NCBI RefSeq assembly: GCF_901709675.1
Contig: NC_051091.1
Coordinates: forward strand, 3,630,967 to 3,694,966
Reading direction: 5' to 3'
From: Syngnathus acus
Taxonomy: Eukaryota > Chordata > Actinopteri > Syngnathiformes > Syngnathidae
DNA length: 64,000 nt
The notes beneath the pieces are model-generated. The model did not search any database and had not been told where the DNA came from. It worked only from the letters and a program-made list of their open reading frames with translations. This document shows, piece after piece, positions 36,401-47,590 of the stretch. Numbering within the stretch: position 1 is the stretch's first letter; each line of letters begins with the position of its first letter. Made by a program: the position numbers and the translations under genes.

Positions 36401-39332
36401 AATCAAGAGCCGTGCTAACTCACGCTTTCCTGTCGCGTCTCAATCTCTTCCACTCAACCTTTTTGTTAATTGCCGTGTCTCATTTTGCGTACTTGTAATT
36501 CCTACGCGCGCTAGATAGCCGGTAATTATGTCTGGCTCGGATGCTTAACATCCACACACATGCCAAGCATCCTGATTTGTTTGTATTTTGTCACCCATTG
36601 CCATAACGTTAGTGTTGTTCTGAGTCTTTACGGTGGCGTCTGATTGTTTTGGCTGAGTCGCAAATGTTCCCAACTAAATCAACATTTCCAAAATGTTGCT
36701 AAGAAGAAATGATAACTGTGGCATATCTCTGTTTACCGTCTGTTGACGGTGTTCTTTTCACGGTCATTTGCCAAGCATCTTTTACTTCATTTGAATCGAA
36801 CTCGGGCGTCCCGTTCAGAGAGTTTCGAAGCCTGCGTTTGGTTTCAGGATCAGAAACAGAATAAATCGTTCCTGGCCGAGTTTGTTGAACCCCCCCCCGG
36901 GGACTGAGTGAGGAGCTTTTCAAGGTAATGACGGTCATTTCGAGGCATCCTGTGAAGAGCGGCACAAATACTGCCAACAGTAGCAGCAGAATCGAAGAGT
37001 AAACGCGAGGGCGGCTGTCAATAGTGCATTGTGGTGCAAAGGGGAGGTAAAGTAGCGGACAAGGATTTCCCACTGCGAGAGCTTGCACTCACTTGCCGTG
37101 ATTGGCCTGGAACGGATTGTCAGCTGAGCCGCCTGTTGTGCCCAATGCAGTTGTAACCGTTGCACTCAACAGTTCACTCCTGCTTCTGCTCTCAATTTCA
37201 TTCATTGTTGTGAAGAAAAAAAGGAAAAATCGGTTTTGGTTGTTGCATTAATGAAGCATGAAGCAAAAATTCGAAAAATATTTATTATAGATGCTATCCC
37301 CTGGACTGGAGCTACTTCAGACCCAGTTAAGGACTTAAATTGCAAAGCAGTAAGTAAATGTTTGAACACACAGTGGTGGCAACTGCAACACAAAACCGCT
37401 GAGCCCAAAATCTAACCACAAGCCAGCAAACACTGGCGCAGAACATCATTTTCTTACTTGAACTTGAATCTGTGTAAAAAAGGCAAATGCTTGAGATAAT
37501 CACTTGTTGACCAGCGGCTCATAGTTTGGCTTCACTTCTGGACAGAATTTGCACACTTTTTGTGATGATAGAAAAACATTCCTCTCCATAAAGTACTGTT
37601 CCGCAGCCTGGTAGATGGGGGGGGGGGGACTCTTTGGCTAGACGTTCTATTTTGCAACTGCAATCGGAGATGAGAGAAACATTTTCGGTCTATATTAGCA
37701 TCTCTTATGAACCATTAACGGCCCCGTGTGGGCACTTAACACACGAGCACGCCAAGGAAATGCGCAGCGAAACGGCCCGCGGCTCATCACCATTCGCCAC
37801 AGCTGCTGTATTGATTTGAGAGTGGTGCGAGTATCATGACAAGATTGACTTGTGGTCAGCTACACAATCCCGCTCCCTGCGAAGAAGGACTGCCTGAAAG
37901 AGCTGGCAGCAGGAGATTACATGTTGCGGCCTCGAGAGAGATAAATTGGATAATCTGACTGTCATGTTCGAAAGTGTTGGCCAAGCAGACTAAAAGGGGT
38001 TCTTAATACACTGCTCTTGAAAGTCAAATCAAATTGTGTTCAGTTTCATATTATTATTTGGTTTGGTTTGGGAATGACGACATTTATGCTAGGTAGAATT
38101 TAGCCGCAGGCACCGGCAAGAGTCTCGGCCGTGCGGCAGCTCCATCACGTCCCCGCAGAGTGTCGGCCTGTGACAAACAAATGGGGCTGCGCGTGCTCTA
38201 ATCAGATTAGAAGAGCTAAATGATGTGTTGCAAATGTTCCACCTTGCGATCCCAAGCATTCATTTTATGACGGTCGTGGCCTAATGAGATTAGCTCCCGA
38301 ACAGGCCGCCTGCGAGTAGCCGTCGCTCAAGCACGCTAGCCCCCTTGCTTGTTACGCAAGCGTGGTCGGCCGTGGGCTCTGTCGGGAGGCTAATCCATAT
38401 TTGGCTCAACTCCACAGGAAACCCAGGATCAACTCCCAGCTGGTGGCCCAGCAGGTGGCCCAGCAGTATCCGATGCCGCCCCCGGCTAAAAAAGAGCGAC
38501 GGGAGCGGAGCGAGCGTGCAGACAGGGAGCGGGCGGACGGCGAAGGCGAGAGCGCCCTCGGGGAGGCTCGCCCCGAAGGCGAGCGTCCTGAAATAGTGAG
38601 GCCCGAGAGGGACACTCCTCCTCCTGACAAGGACAAGAGTGACAAGGAGCAACCCGTCCAAGACAAAGCCGACAGAGAGAAAGACGTCGTCCCGGCCGTC
38701 GCCAAGAAGCCCGGCATTAAAAAGAGCAGGTCAGTGGCGACGGGGGGCCGGATGGACACCTTTCGCCCGGGGTGGCAGCGTCTCACGTCTTTTCATCTGT
38801 CCTCCCCCAGACCCAAATCGGACAGCCATCAGAGTCCACCCAGTGACAAACAAAGTATACAGTCCGGCAAATCTGCAAGCAAGACCAACAAGGACAGTCA
38901 CATTTCCAGGTGGGTGGGGAATTCAACTCGTAAGCAGGCCTGAGCGATCTCACAAACGATCTCATTCTGATTTGTTTCATTTTTCAGCTCGATATTGCGA
39001 TTGTTTTTTTTTCTTTGGGTAACGACGTCACGCTTCCGATGACGCTGTTGAATTTTCTCTCCCTCGTTCTCTCCGTCAGGCCCAAGCTGAAGAACATCGA
39101 CCGGAGCACGGCGCAGCAGCTGGCCATCACCGTGGGCAACGTGACAGTGATCATAACAGACTTTAAGGAGAAGAGCCGCTCCTCGTCCACATCCTCGTCC
39201 ACCATCACGTCGAGCGTGGGCTCCGAACAGCAGCATCAGAGCTCGGGCTCCGAGAGCATGGACAAAGGCTCGTCGCGCGCCTCCACGCCCAAAGGCGGCG
39301 ATCTCTCGGTGGGGCACGACGAGTCCTTCTGA
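30395..39332 (+). CDS. rybp: RING1 and YY1 binding protein (rybp), variant PRC1 subunit
   Basis: Nuclear adaptor of non-canonical Polycomb complex PRC1; it binds RING1A/B and monoubiquitinated H2A. Five exons (30395-30420, 31008-31130, 38418-38729, 38811-38909, 39080-39332) encode 270 residues; human RYBP is about 228. The N-terminal RanBP2-type zinc finger is [12 protein letters not shown]...KCSIC, with cysteines 24, 27, 38 and 41. A Lys/Arg/Glu-rich middle follows. The C-terminal YAF2/RYBP domain ([31 protein letters not shown]) contacts RING1. The Ser/Thr tail ends DESF, as in the family. The extra length lies in exon 3. RYBP is preferred to YAF2 because of the MGDKKSPTR start, the tail and the shq1/prok2 context. 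The ATG context CACCATGG is strong. Confidence 0.97.
30421..31007 (+). other. rybp: rybp intron 1
   Basis: GC-rich continuation of the promoter CpG stretch, then a poly-A run at about 30848-30863. No second promoter or repeat recognised. Confidence 0.7.
31008..31130 (+). CDS. rybp: rybp coding exon 2 (zinc finger)
   Basis: Residues 9-49 plus two bases of Arg50, containing the complete four-cysteine finger. Acceptor GTTTGTCAG, donor AACAAG|GTATTG. Confidence 0.95.
31131..38417 (+). other. rybp: rybp intron 2
   Basis: 7.3-kb intron. A CT-rich stretch follows the donor (31140-31190), and a TGGG run lies near 33112-33130. Poly-A runs and a possible nested DNA transposon (35838-36335) occur. Open frames up to 152 codons do not resemble known proteins. 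Confidence 0.7.
35838..36335. mobile_element. Possible DNA transposon remnant with a second element inside
   Basis: GGTACCAATACC and CGGTACC motifs at 35840-35890 face an inverted GGTACCGAAAGTATCGG at about 36298-36316. Between them, 36161-36262 reads like a separate common fish repeat (GTGACCAGACATCCTCG ... AAAAAATGTCCGGGGGG ... TTGTCCGGGG). Family names uncertain, limits approximate. Confidence 0.35.
38418..38729 (+). CDS. rybp: rybp coding exon 3 (charged region)
   Basis: Residues 50-153 plus two bases of Arg154. It opens [17 protein letters not shown], then a long Arg/Glu/Asp/Lys repeat-like stretch. Acceptor CTCCACAG, donor AGCAG|GTCAGT. Confidence 0.94.
38811..38909 (+). CDS. rybp: rybp coding exon 4
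   Basis: Residues 154-186 plus two bases of Arg187 ([20 protein letters not shown]). Acceptor CCTCCCCCAG, donor TCCAG|GTGGGT. Confidence 0.94.
39080..39332 (+). CDS. rybp: rybp coding exon 5 (terminal)
   Basis: Residues 187-270 and TGA. Holds the RING1-binding YAF2/RYBP domain and the Ser-rich tail ending HDESF. Acceptor CTCCGTCAG. Confidence 0.96.
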
Positions 39333-39842
39333 GGGCCCGGCCCGTTCTCCGTCGACCCCGCCCACTCAACCCCCTTTTCAACCCCACGTACTGGACACTA
39401 TGGATCCCAAAGGGGGAGAGACTGGAGCTCCCCCACGGCCATGCCGCCTCTGTTCTCTGACCAACCTGGAGGCAGCCCGGATGAAGGCAATGCAGCGCGC
39501 CCAACGCGCAAATGAAGGCCTCCGGCCGAAGAGGAAAAGGAGCTGCGGACTATACAGAGTTAACGCCCAAGACGCTTGTATGTATTGTTTTATATTTGGA
39601 CGTGGATGTGAGGCCAAGTCCATCTTTTTTATTTTCTTTTTATTTTCTTTGTTTTGTCATGAACATTTCTCCACCAGGCACAATAACCACCCTTATTTTG
39701 TTATTATTATTTGTACCTTTATTTATTACCTGTTGCACCTGTATACTTTGATATTTTCCTTATGATGTTGAAGCTTGGCTGCGTAGCTCTGCCGGCCCAT
39801 CGTTCCCTCAGTGTTTTTGTTGCCGTTTGAAATGATGCCAGA

Positions 39843-39880
39843 CTACACACACACACACACACACACACATCAACACACAC
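39843..39880 (+). repeat. (AC)n microsatellite in rybp 3' UTR
   Basis: CA dinucleotide run with one interruption (ATCA). Confidence 0.95.
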
Positions 39881-40511
39881 GAAGGTGCTAGATACACTGT
39901 GAAAAAGTTTTGCAGATCTCCCAGTCACTGTATGTGATGAAGAATCCGATTGTCACTCCCGTTTCCTCAACAATCCCGTCTCGCTCTGAACACTGTTAGG
40001 ACTTTCCTCGTGGCTGCTGTGTGCATCACAAGTCCAAATCCTCAAACTGTCAACTCATAATCTTCTTCAGTATTGTGCGTCCTTAACTGTACAGTGTAGG
40101 CTGTTGTGTAAAACACTAAAAGCTGTCGCTATTTGCTCCGTTCTGTTCCGCAAATGTCGCGTTTCCCGGCTCAAGGTGAAGCGGTGCGCCTCTCAAATTG
40201 GAGTTTTCTGAAGGACGGGTGCTCACGGTCCCTCCGGTGAAACCGTACGGGGCTGTCGAAGACACTTGGAAATGGCGCGTTTGTCCTGATAGAAGCCAGT
40301 TGCCACTGCAAATGAGTTTAATGTCCTCTTTTCATTTTTGCCAAATAGTAATTTAAAGACCACAGTCATTGGAGGTGAAACTCAAATCACTATGGTGCTC
40401 TCTTATTTGCGAACAGCAAGGCTCATCCAAGGGTCCTTCTCATTCATTTCCACTCGTAGCTGATACCGTAACCACCTAATTTCCTTTCCAACTGTATGAA
40501 ATTGTATAAAG

Positions 40512-40517
40512 AATAAA
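40512..40517 (+). terminator. rybp: rybp proximal polyadenylation signal
   Basis: AATAAA about 1.2 kb after the stop codon. Confidence 0.45.
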
Positions 40518-41782
40518 TGTGTATATGATATCTTAGTTTTATTTATTGAAGGACCAAAGGAATTTCATATTGACATGATACATAGATGAATAACAATTTG
40601 AAATGCAATTACTGCAATTGTTTGAGATGAATAACAGTTTAAATAAAGAAAGACTAATATAATCCATGTTAATGGTGTTCTTACTGTGCACGGCACGTCA
40701 CACTGGACACGTGCAGGTGGTGACGGGCGGGCCGAGTGAACATTGTAGATGTGACCCCCCCCCCCTCCCCTCCGCCCATCAGCACACCACCTCCATCACA
40801 GCAGCATTTGAGTGCACAACTTCACATATGCGTTCTCATGAGGATAATCAGTTTTTGTAACTCGTGTTTTGATTCTTTTTTTGCTCTTAACAAGTGGTTC
40901 AAATGTAATCATGTACTTCGTTGCGTACAAAAAACGCCGTCAGTGTTCAAAGTGGGAAGAAGCCAGGCGACTAAAGTGAGGCTGAAAATGTTGGAATTTT
41001 TTTTTTTTTTTACTTTACACAAAAGAACCCAACCCAGTTTTGTAACGCAACCTTTCCAAAATGGGCCTAAAAAGCCATCGCTTCACTTGCCTTATCCGCC
41101 CGCACCCACCTAGTAGCGCAAGTAAAAAGATTTGTTAAATTATTGACAAATGGTCATGTGATGCATTGCTTGTACATACTTTTCAAATCTGCAAACACTA
41201 CGAAATGAAATGGCGTCGAAGCTTTTGTTCCTAGTTTCCTTTCCGCGCAAGCATTTCTGTTCTTGTGTGCGACCAGTAACCTTAATTTACTGTGTAAAGA
41301 TGGTTACATTTTTTTAGCTTTGTTTGTCAGAGATCCAAATATAGAATGCTTGTTTACTGACTGTATATCTTAAACGTGAATTCCTCCACTCAGTGTATTA
41401 TACAAACTCATTCCTCCCTATAAGATGTCTTGTACAATGCTTTTGAAAATGATTGCTCTGTTGAAAAAGAAATGTGGGAACATTTGTAGGACAGTACAAG
41501 AAATAATCCATTCTTTGTTTAATTCTTTACGTTTTCCTGTTTCTTTAACTTTTAGCTGACGTGTCATTGTTTCTCCTTGTGAAATGCTCACATTCTGTTT
41601 CTGGTGTGGAAATGTACGTAGCATTTTCAGCAGCTCACAGCTTCTTGGTCCAGCTTCTAATGTTGAAATAAGACATGTTCCTGGCATGTGCACGACTTTG
41701 CGCTTAATGGCTAACCTGATCATTTTCCTTCTTGCTTCAAATAGAAATGTCTATTTATGAATTTTGCTTGTAGTTTTTCACA

Positions 41783-41788
41783 AATAAA
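41783..41788 (+). terminator. rybp: rybp distal polyadenylation signal
   Basis: AATAAA followed within 40 bases by a T/G-rich stretch (TTTTGGGGGTCTG), as expected of a poly-A site. Confidence 0.5.
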
Positions 41789-42075
41789 ATTGTTGAAGTT
41801 ATCTATTTTGGGGGTCTGCGCTGTGTTTTTTCCACACAAACTGAACTTTCAGCCTCTGTTTGCATCAAGAAAGATTGTTTGTGACTGAGGTGGGCGTTTT
41901 ATTGATTGATCCGTCCGTCCTGTGTTGTGTTTGTCGGCAAAAGCGTACTCACACATGACATGTCCATGACAAGCTCACACGTTGACAAGAGCTGTCAATC
42001 ATCTTCCCCTCCGTAGGCTGCTTATCCAGTGTGTCATCTCAAATCTCACATCAACAATACCTCTGAGCTTTCAAA

Positions 42076-42220
42076 CAGTGATGGGAAACTGAAACTTCAA
42101 ATCTGCTTCACGAAACAGTATTTTTTTTTACTCCTTTAACGGCACACTGATTAAACCAATCATGTCAGAGAATACAACTGGTTCATGAAGCAAATTTGGA
42201 GCTTCATTTTCCCATCACTA
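42076..42220. mobile_element. Short hAT-type MITE (145 bases)
   Basis: Left end CAGTGATGGGAAACTGAAAC and right end, inverted, TAGTGATGGGAAAATGAAGC form terminal inverted repeats. The flanks CTTTCAAA and CCTTCAAT could be an 8-base target duplication with two differences. Confidence 0.75.
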
Positions 42221-43198
42221 CCTTCAATCATGTGGGATTGAAAGCAAACAGAGCTTTATCTTATATTGCAGCTTTCTGCTGTTTGTATGATATGTCGCTG
42301 AATGTATGACACCCTTGTGAATCAAAGCAGCAGTTTCGAGGCTTCTGGGTTCATATTGCAGTCTGCCGTCGTTCAAGCTGGAAACACACTTGTCTGTAAT
42401 ATGAGTAAGGTGTCGCTTCAAGCCGGATGCTGAAGGCGACGACTGGAATCCTTCCTCCTGCTCTTTGACTTACGTCCGCTTCCACAACGCCGACGAGGAA
42501 GCGCCGAATGTCTCCTTTGAGGGATACGGTGAGTATATTACACAAAAAGAACATTTGCTTCAAGTTTGAGGTCACAACCCATGATGTTAAAGACATGTTC
42601 CAAACAGCAAGACTTTGAAGGTACCATGATGAAGTTTGCCTTGGAATTTCCTGAACTAATTGACATTTTGTGTTGAAATCTCTTTTTTCATTTAGTTTTG
42701 ACTGGATTTAGTTTTATACAGTATATTTCCCATGTCCCTGATTTTCATGTCTTGTTTCTCTCGTTACGTTTTTGTGTCACACTGTTCTCGTCAGCGCGGG
42801 GGTCTCTTGTATCTACCAATCACCTCCGTCGGCCACTCGCGTCTTGTCCAGATGTTCCTCATTGTCTCGTCAACTTGCTTGCATTCAGTTGGCTCCTGGT
42901 TCTTTTCAGTCGACATGTTGCTTTGCGTTGTGGTGAGTCCGTATTAGTTTGTGACCTAAACACTTGTATTTTTTGACTGTTGTTTTTCTTATTCCATGTG
43001 CCATTCTTACTTGCCCTTATTTAGATTAGATAGATTTTTCAAGTGCAATCCTGCCCTGCTTCACTGCTTTGGGTCCTCAACTAGGTAAGTGTTCACTGCA
43101 ATTTAGATTCAAAGTAGGCTACTGACACTATGCAAGTAGAAGTATAGATACTGCTACTCTCAATTAAAATGCACTATTTTGCCCATTGTGATAGAGCA

Positions 43199-43521
43199 CA
43201 GGTGTCAAACTCAAGGCCCGGGGGCCAGTTACGGCCCGCCACATCATTTTATGTGGCCCGCGAAGACAAATTGTACATCAAATTCGTGTCATTACTAGAA
43301 TTGCAAATTGTCTTCACTTTTAATATCTTTTTTTTTTAAATATTTGACCAGTTTTACTCGTCTGATTTGAAAACGAGTTATTTGTCAGTTTGTTTTGTTG
43401 CTTTTACTGTATATAATATGAGTTGCTCATACATTTATTTGGGTTGACAGTCATGATGGCCCTCTGAAAGAAGCTATGACTACAATGCGGACCGTGAAAA
43501 AAAAGTTTGACACCCATGTAG
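43199..43521 (+). mobile_element. hAT-type MITE, copy 1
   Basis: Begins CAGGTGTCAAACTCAAGGCC and ends AAGTTTGACACCCATGTAG. Candidate 8-base target duplication ATAGAGCA (43191-43198) and ATAGAGTA (43522-43529). The same element lies in opposite orientation at 58717-59037. Confidence 0.8.
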
Positions 43522-46009
43522 ATAGAGTAAGGTTTAGAAAATACAGACAACTATTTTTAAACACGTGGACCAAAAGTCAAAATGACTGAATCACCAGAAA
43601 AAGAAATACTCAAATGCAGTACAAATATCTGAAAAAATGTACATGGGTTCCTACCAGGTTCATTGGTTCCTACCGCTGCAGTCATAAACTGTTATGACTT
43701 GCGTCGTAAATTGCACCCTGTCAAAAGCGTTGACTTAATAATTAATCCATGATGGAAAGTCATACTTAATTGTAGCGTTATCCCCACCATCCGTCCATGC
43801 GGCAAGTAATTACAACGATTAAAGGAGAGGAGGAAGAGGGCGACGCCGTTGTTCACAATCTCCTTTACGTTCAAGCGCGGCCTCCCTCCCGCTGCGTATC
43901 ATTAGCATGCGATTGCAGCAGCAGCTCGACGCTCTCGTCTCACTTCTAATTGCAGTGCATGCAGATTTGTCTCACACGCTTGCGTGGATGTCGGACACGT
44001 TGGATGAAGTCAATTTGTAGGCCCGAGCAACACAAAGCATTCTAAGGGGGCCCCTGCTTGCCCGAAGAGATCAAATTCCCAAATAAAAACACAATGATGA
44101 AGGATTTACTGAGCTGCAGTCTCGGTGCTCATAAAGTGCAACACTAAATCTCAGCTGAAGAACCTCTTCCTCCTCATGTCTGTCTGTGGGAGTATTTTTC
44201 TTTTTTAACAGCTGCTGCAAATCGTCTGTTCCGTGGCACGATTGATTGCTTCATTTGAACATGTACGGAGAAAAAGATGTAGAACAGATGAAGGGGAAAA
44301 AAAGCAGCAATTCATTCCATAATTGGATGCAGTTTATAAGGTCACCATTTGGAATATTTGAAAGGAATTCCACCTAATTGACAGCAATCTTGCTTTATTG
44401 TTATGTGTTGCGTAACAAAAACGATGCAAGGTTTGCGAACGAGCACTTTGATCTATGCATGAATGCAGAATGTGCGCTTCAGCGGCACATAAGTGTGCAT
44501 AAGTGTAGCGCTAACAAGAGCGGCCGTGCAGTAAATCATTGATGAACCTCGGACCTTGAGAGGCTTGTAAAGCCATTTTACCTGCAGGTCCGTACGCTGC
44601 AATATGAAGCTTCTTGACACCTATTGCACGTCTCGATAAACGCAACTGCCTCAGGTTTGATTTGTTTGAATGTAACACTTATTGAAATTCAGATGCCATT
44701 TTGATAGGAGTGAGGATATATACGGGCACGGCTTGCTGCCAAAGCTTCCGCTCCCCCAGAGTGTTCCGGCTTAATGGGGCCGCATTGTGTTATCATTTTG
44801 CCTAATTACCGCTGAACAAATGCCTTCTCGTTGTCTGTCAACCCGAAAAGTGTGTAATCAGTCTTGACCTGTTGTAAGTATGCCACTGAATAATAGTCAC
44901 ACTGTTTAATAATTAACGGGACTAAACTGTGAAGGATTTGCATATCCATTTCAAAGGAGGTGACGATAACTGCGCTTTCACAGCCCACTGACAACTCTGT
45001 GTGTGTGGGGGGGGGATAACGGGGAGTCACAATTAGGAAATTGTCGGTTGTACATAGTGTCGTTCAAATAGGCGCGTAGGAAAGCAATGGCCCAATCAAA
45101 GTAATAAAACAACAGTCAGCATTCTTCTGGAAAATAATCTGCCCTTTGCAAGTCATTGCGGTCAGGAGCGCACTTTGTAGGAGGAGCAAGGAGTGATTTA
45201 TTATTTTCAGGTTTCGCTGTCTTGCTCAAGGGCACCACAGTCATGGCTGTGAACTGAGAACTGAGAAGTCTCACTGTGGAAGAAAGTGTTTTTTTTTAAC
45301 CGAAAACGAAACGGAGGCAGGTTAGACAATCTCACAGATGAGCACAGAGCGGTCAGATTTGCAAGAGGGATGGCTGCGACGCTGTGGGAGTGATCACAGC
45401 CAGCTTCACTCAAAAAAGCTACTCTTATTCCTTTTAAATAAGTTACCTACTGAAGGTCTTGATATGGGGAGTTTTTGACTCATTCTTCTAATAGTGGTGT
45501 ACTGCCATGACACGAGTTTACAATTAAACCTTGTGATTTAACGACTTTTGACATGTGGGAAGAAAAGCTGTGGACTCTCTTTTGTGTGAATGTTTGAACG
45601 TAAGGTCAGGTCTGCAACTTTGTTCTGCTAAAAATGCCCAGATGATGATTCTATTCAAGCCGGCAGCAGTCATCGCTCACTCCCAAAATCCGTGCGTAAG
45701 GCTGACAATTTGGCCTGACTCCAAAAGTGCCGTTCCATTTGGGAGCGCTCCAAACAAAACAGCGAGTGCTCCGCCAAGCACAGACGAAGGCTAAACATGG
45801 ACTCATTCATTTGGCTGACCCTGGACTGTCAATTGTTACCTCTGGCAGGTAAAATGGAATCCGATCCGAGGTCAAAGTGTTCCTCCTAAAAGCTCCCTGC
45901 CGCATTAACAAGATGACTCTCCAGCGAAAGAGCACAGCCGGCATGTGCGTGAGTCACAGATGAGAAAATCAAGTGTTGAATGGAAGACTTGGAAGCAACA
46001 TCCGAATGG

Positions 46010-46042
46010 CTGCTGCTGCTGCTGCTGCTGCTGCCGCTGCTG
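46010..46042 (+). repeat. (CTG)n trinucleotide repeat
   Basis: CTG units with one CCG interruption, intergenic and not part of any recognised exon. Confidence 0.95.
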
Positions 46043-46857
46043 TCAAAAGAAGTCACTTCCTCTTCATATTGTGCCACTAACAAGTCTATTGTTTCCTCTC
46101 TTGGTTAAAGTGACAATTACTGCCGGATGGGCTTTTGTCCACTGACAATAAATTTAACCTCGCTGATGAAAAATGACAACGGCAGGGGGAAGAAACCATC
46201 ACTCCCTCCGTTTCTTTTTTTGTGTGTGTACTCCATATCATGCACAGTTTCACTTCAGGGCCTGCATGTAACCTTGAAGACTAAGGGCACATTTGCATGA
46301 GAATGAATTAAAGTAAGAATGCCAGTGTGTTTTTTTTTGCAAATTAATAATCCACGATGATTATTTACCAACGTTGTCGTTTGTCGATGCAATCGGGTGC
46401 GATTTTCACCGCGAGATTTCATCTGCCTGTAAAATGTCTTGTGAGATCCCACTGCTGTTTGTCTTTGCAAGTTTTTCTGATTGTGCGATCGTCACAGATG
46501 AAGAGCGGCGCAGTGAAGCATCTGCAGCTGGTACAGCTGTGCCGCGCTCAACACCGCCTGATAATGAAGATAACAAAGGCAAAGAGGGAGGGAGATTGGA
46601 AACCTGAGGGGATGTGGAGGCAAAATAAAGGTGCTTCTGCTGTGATATTAAATCCGCAAGTGAGGGCTTGCTGTGCACTGGTGCGATTGTGCTTTGGCTG
46701 CTGCGTGATTATTGAGCGAGTCTTACGAGTTGCGGGGAAAAGCTTCTCTGCGGCGGGGAGCATAATAAGATGTTGAGAGGAGATGCAGTGCGTTGTCTTG
46801 CTTCGGGCTTTGGGGGTCTGGATTCATAAGGTTGGGATGGGGGGGCATATAGGGTGT

Positions 46858-46876
46858 TCCATTCCATTCCATTCCA
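46858..46876 (+). repeat. Short (CCATT)n repeat
   Basis: Three to four consecutive CCATT units. Confidence 0.85.
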
Positions 46877-47070
46877 ACATCAGTAGCAGGCTAGACTACA
46901 AGGATCGAGCGCGAGCAGCGTGGCGTGGCGTGCTGTCGCCAAGTGGCACTTGTGGTGCTGCATATGGAGCGTCCCTCCTGCAGAGCACCATGGGATCCTC
47001 CGAGTCAGCCAGCCGGTGAATCATTTATGTGCTCGCTGCTACTTGCCAATGCGTGCGTGTATGACACAAT

Positions 47071-47092
47071 TTTTTGTTGTTGTTGTTGTTGC
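47071..47092 (+). repeat. (TTG)n repeat
   Basis: Six TTG units after a T run. Confidence 0.9.
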
Positions 47093-47279
47093 AGGGAGAG
47101 GAGATTTAGGGTTGAGACAGATATAGCCACTGAAGGGAATGTTGCAGCAACGCATTATCAGTTACGAAGCTCGAGCAAACAAATGGGCTCGAATTGGAAT
47201 GTCGGAGACGCAAGCTGAGCCCTGCACTAACTAACGTCAAGGTGGCTGCATCCTTCCACACTGGCCCGTGAGCACGACA

Positions 47280-47590
47280 CGCAAAGTGATTATGGCTGAG
47301 CGGATAATCGGTTCCAAAAACCACCCGCGATAAGTGAAATCGGTCACCAAACAAGAAGTACTGGGCAGGCTAACGAATTAGCGGAAATATGTTAATTCGC
47401 GATCGTGCTAACACGCGAAAACGAACATTTGGAGCAATACTACATTGTCCTAAAGGTTAGACACACGTTTCCTCAATTTAGAAGTTTTATTTTGACTTTT
47501 AAATGTTTTTTTTTTAATTTGAAAAAAAGAAAAATCCGCGATGTATTGAAGCCGCGATAAACGAAACGCGAAGTAGCGAGGGATCACTGT
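47280..47590 (-). mobile_element. Tc1/mariner-like (pogo/Tigger-type) MITE, left end missing
   Basis: The minus strand starts at the right edge with CAGTGATCCCTCGCTACTTC followed by GCGTTTCGTTTATCGCGGC, next to a TA. The left part has ACTTATCGCGGGTGGTTTTT (inverted), typical of such elements. A matching left terminal repeat was not found, so the copy is truncated or decayed. Confidence 0.65.

Larger units (their letters stand above)
39333..41788 (+). other. rybp: rybp 3' UTR
   Basis: No separate gene is recognisable. The segment is AT-rich with an (AC)n run (39843-39880). AATAAA signals lie at 40512-40517 and 41783-41788. The second sits in the segment TTTTTCACAAATAAAATTG, which I take as the distal end. 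RYBP transcripts in other vertebrates also carry a long 3' UTR. Confidence 0.55.

Noticed and set aside
46010-46042. CTG repeat as a possible coding polyglutamine/polyleucine tract
   Set aside because: Surrounding frames are short and unlike any gene; treated as an intergenic microsatellite.
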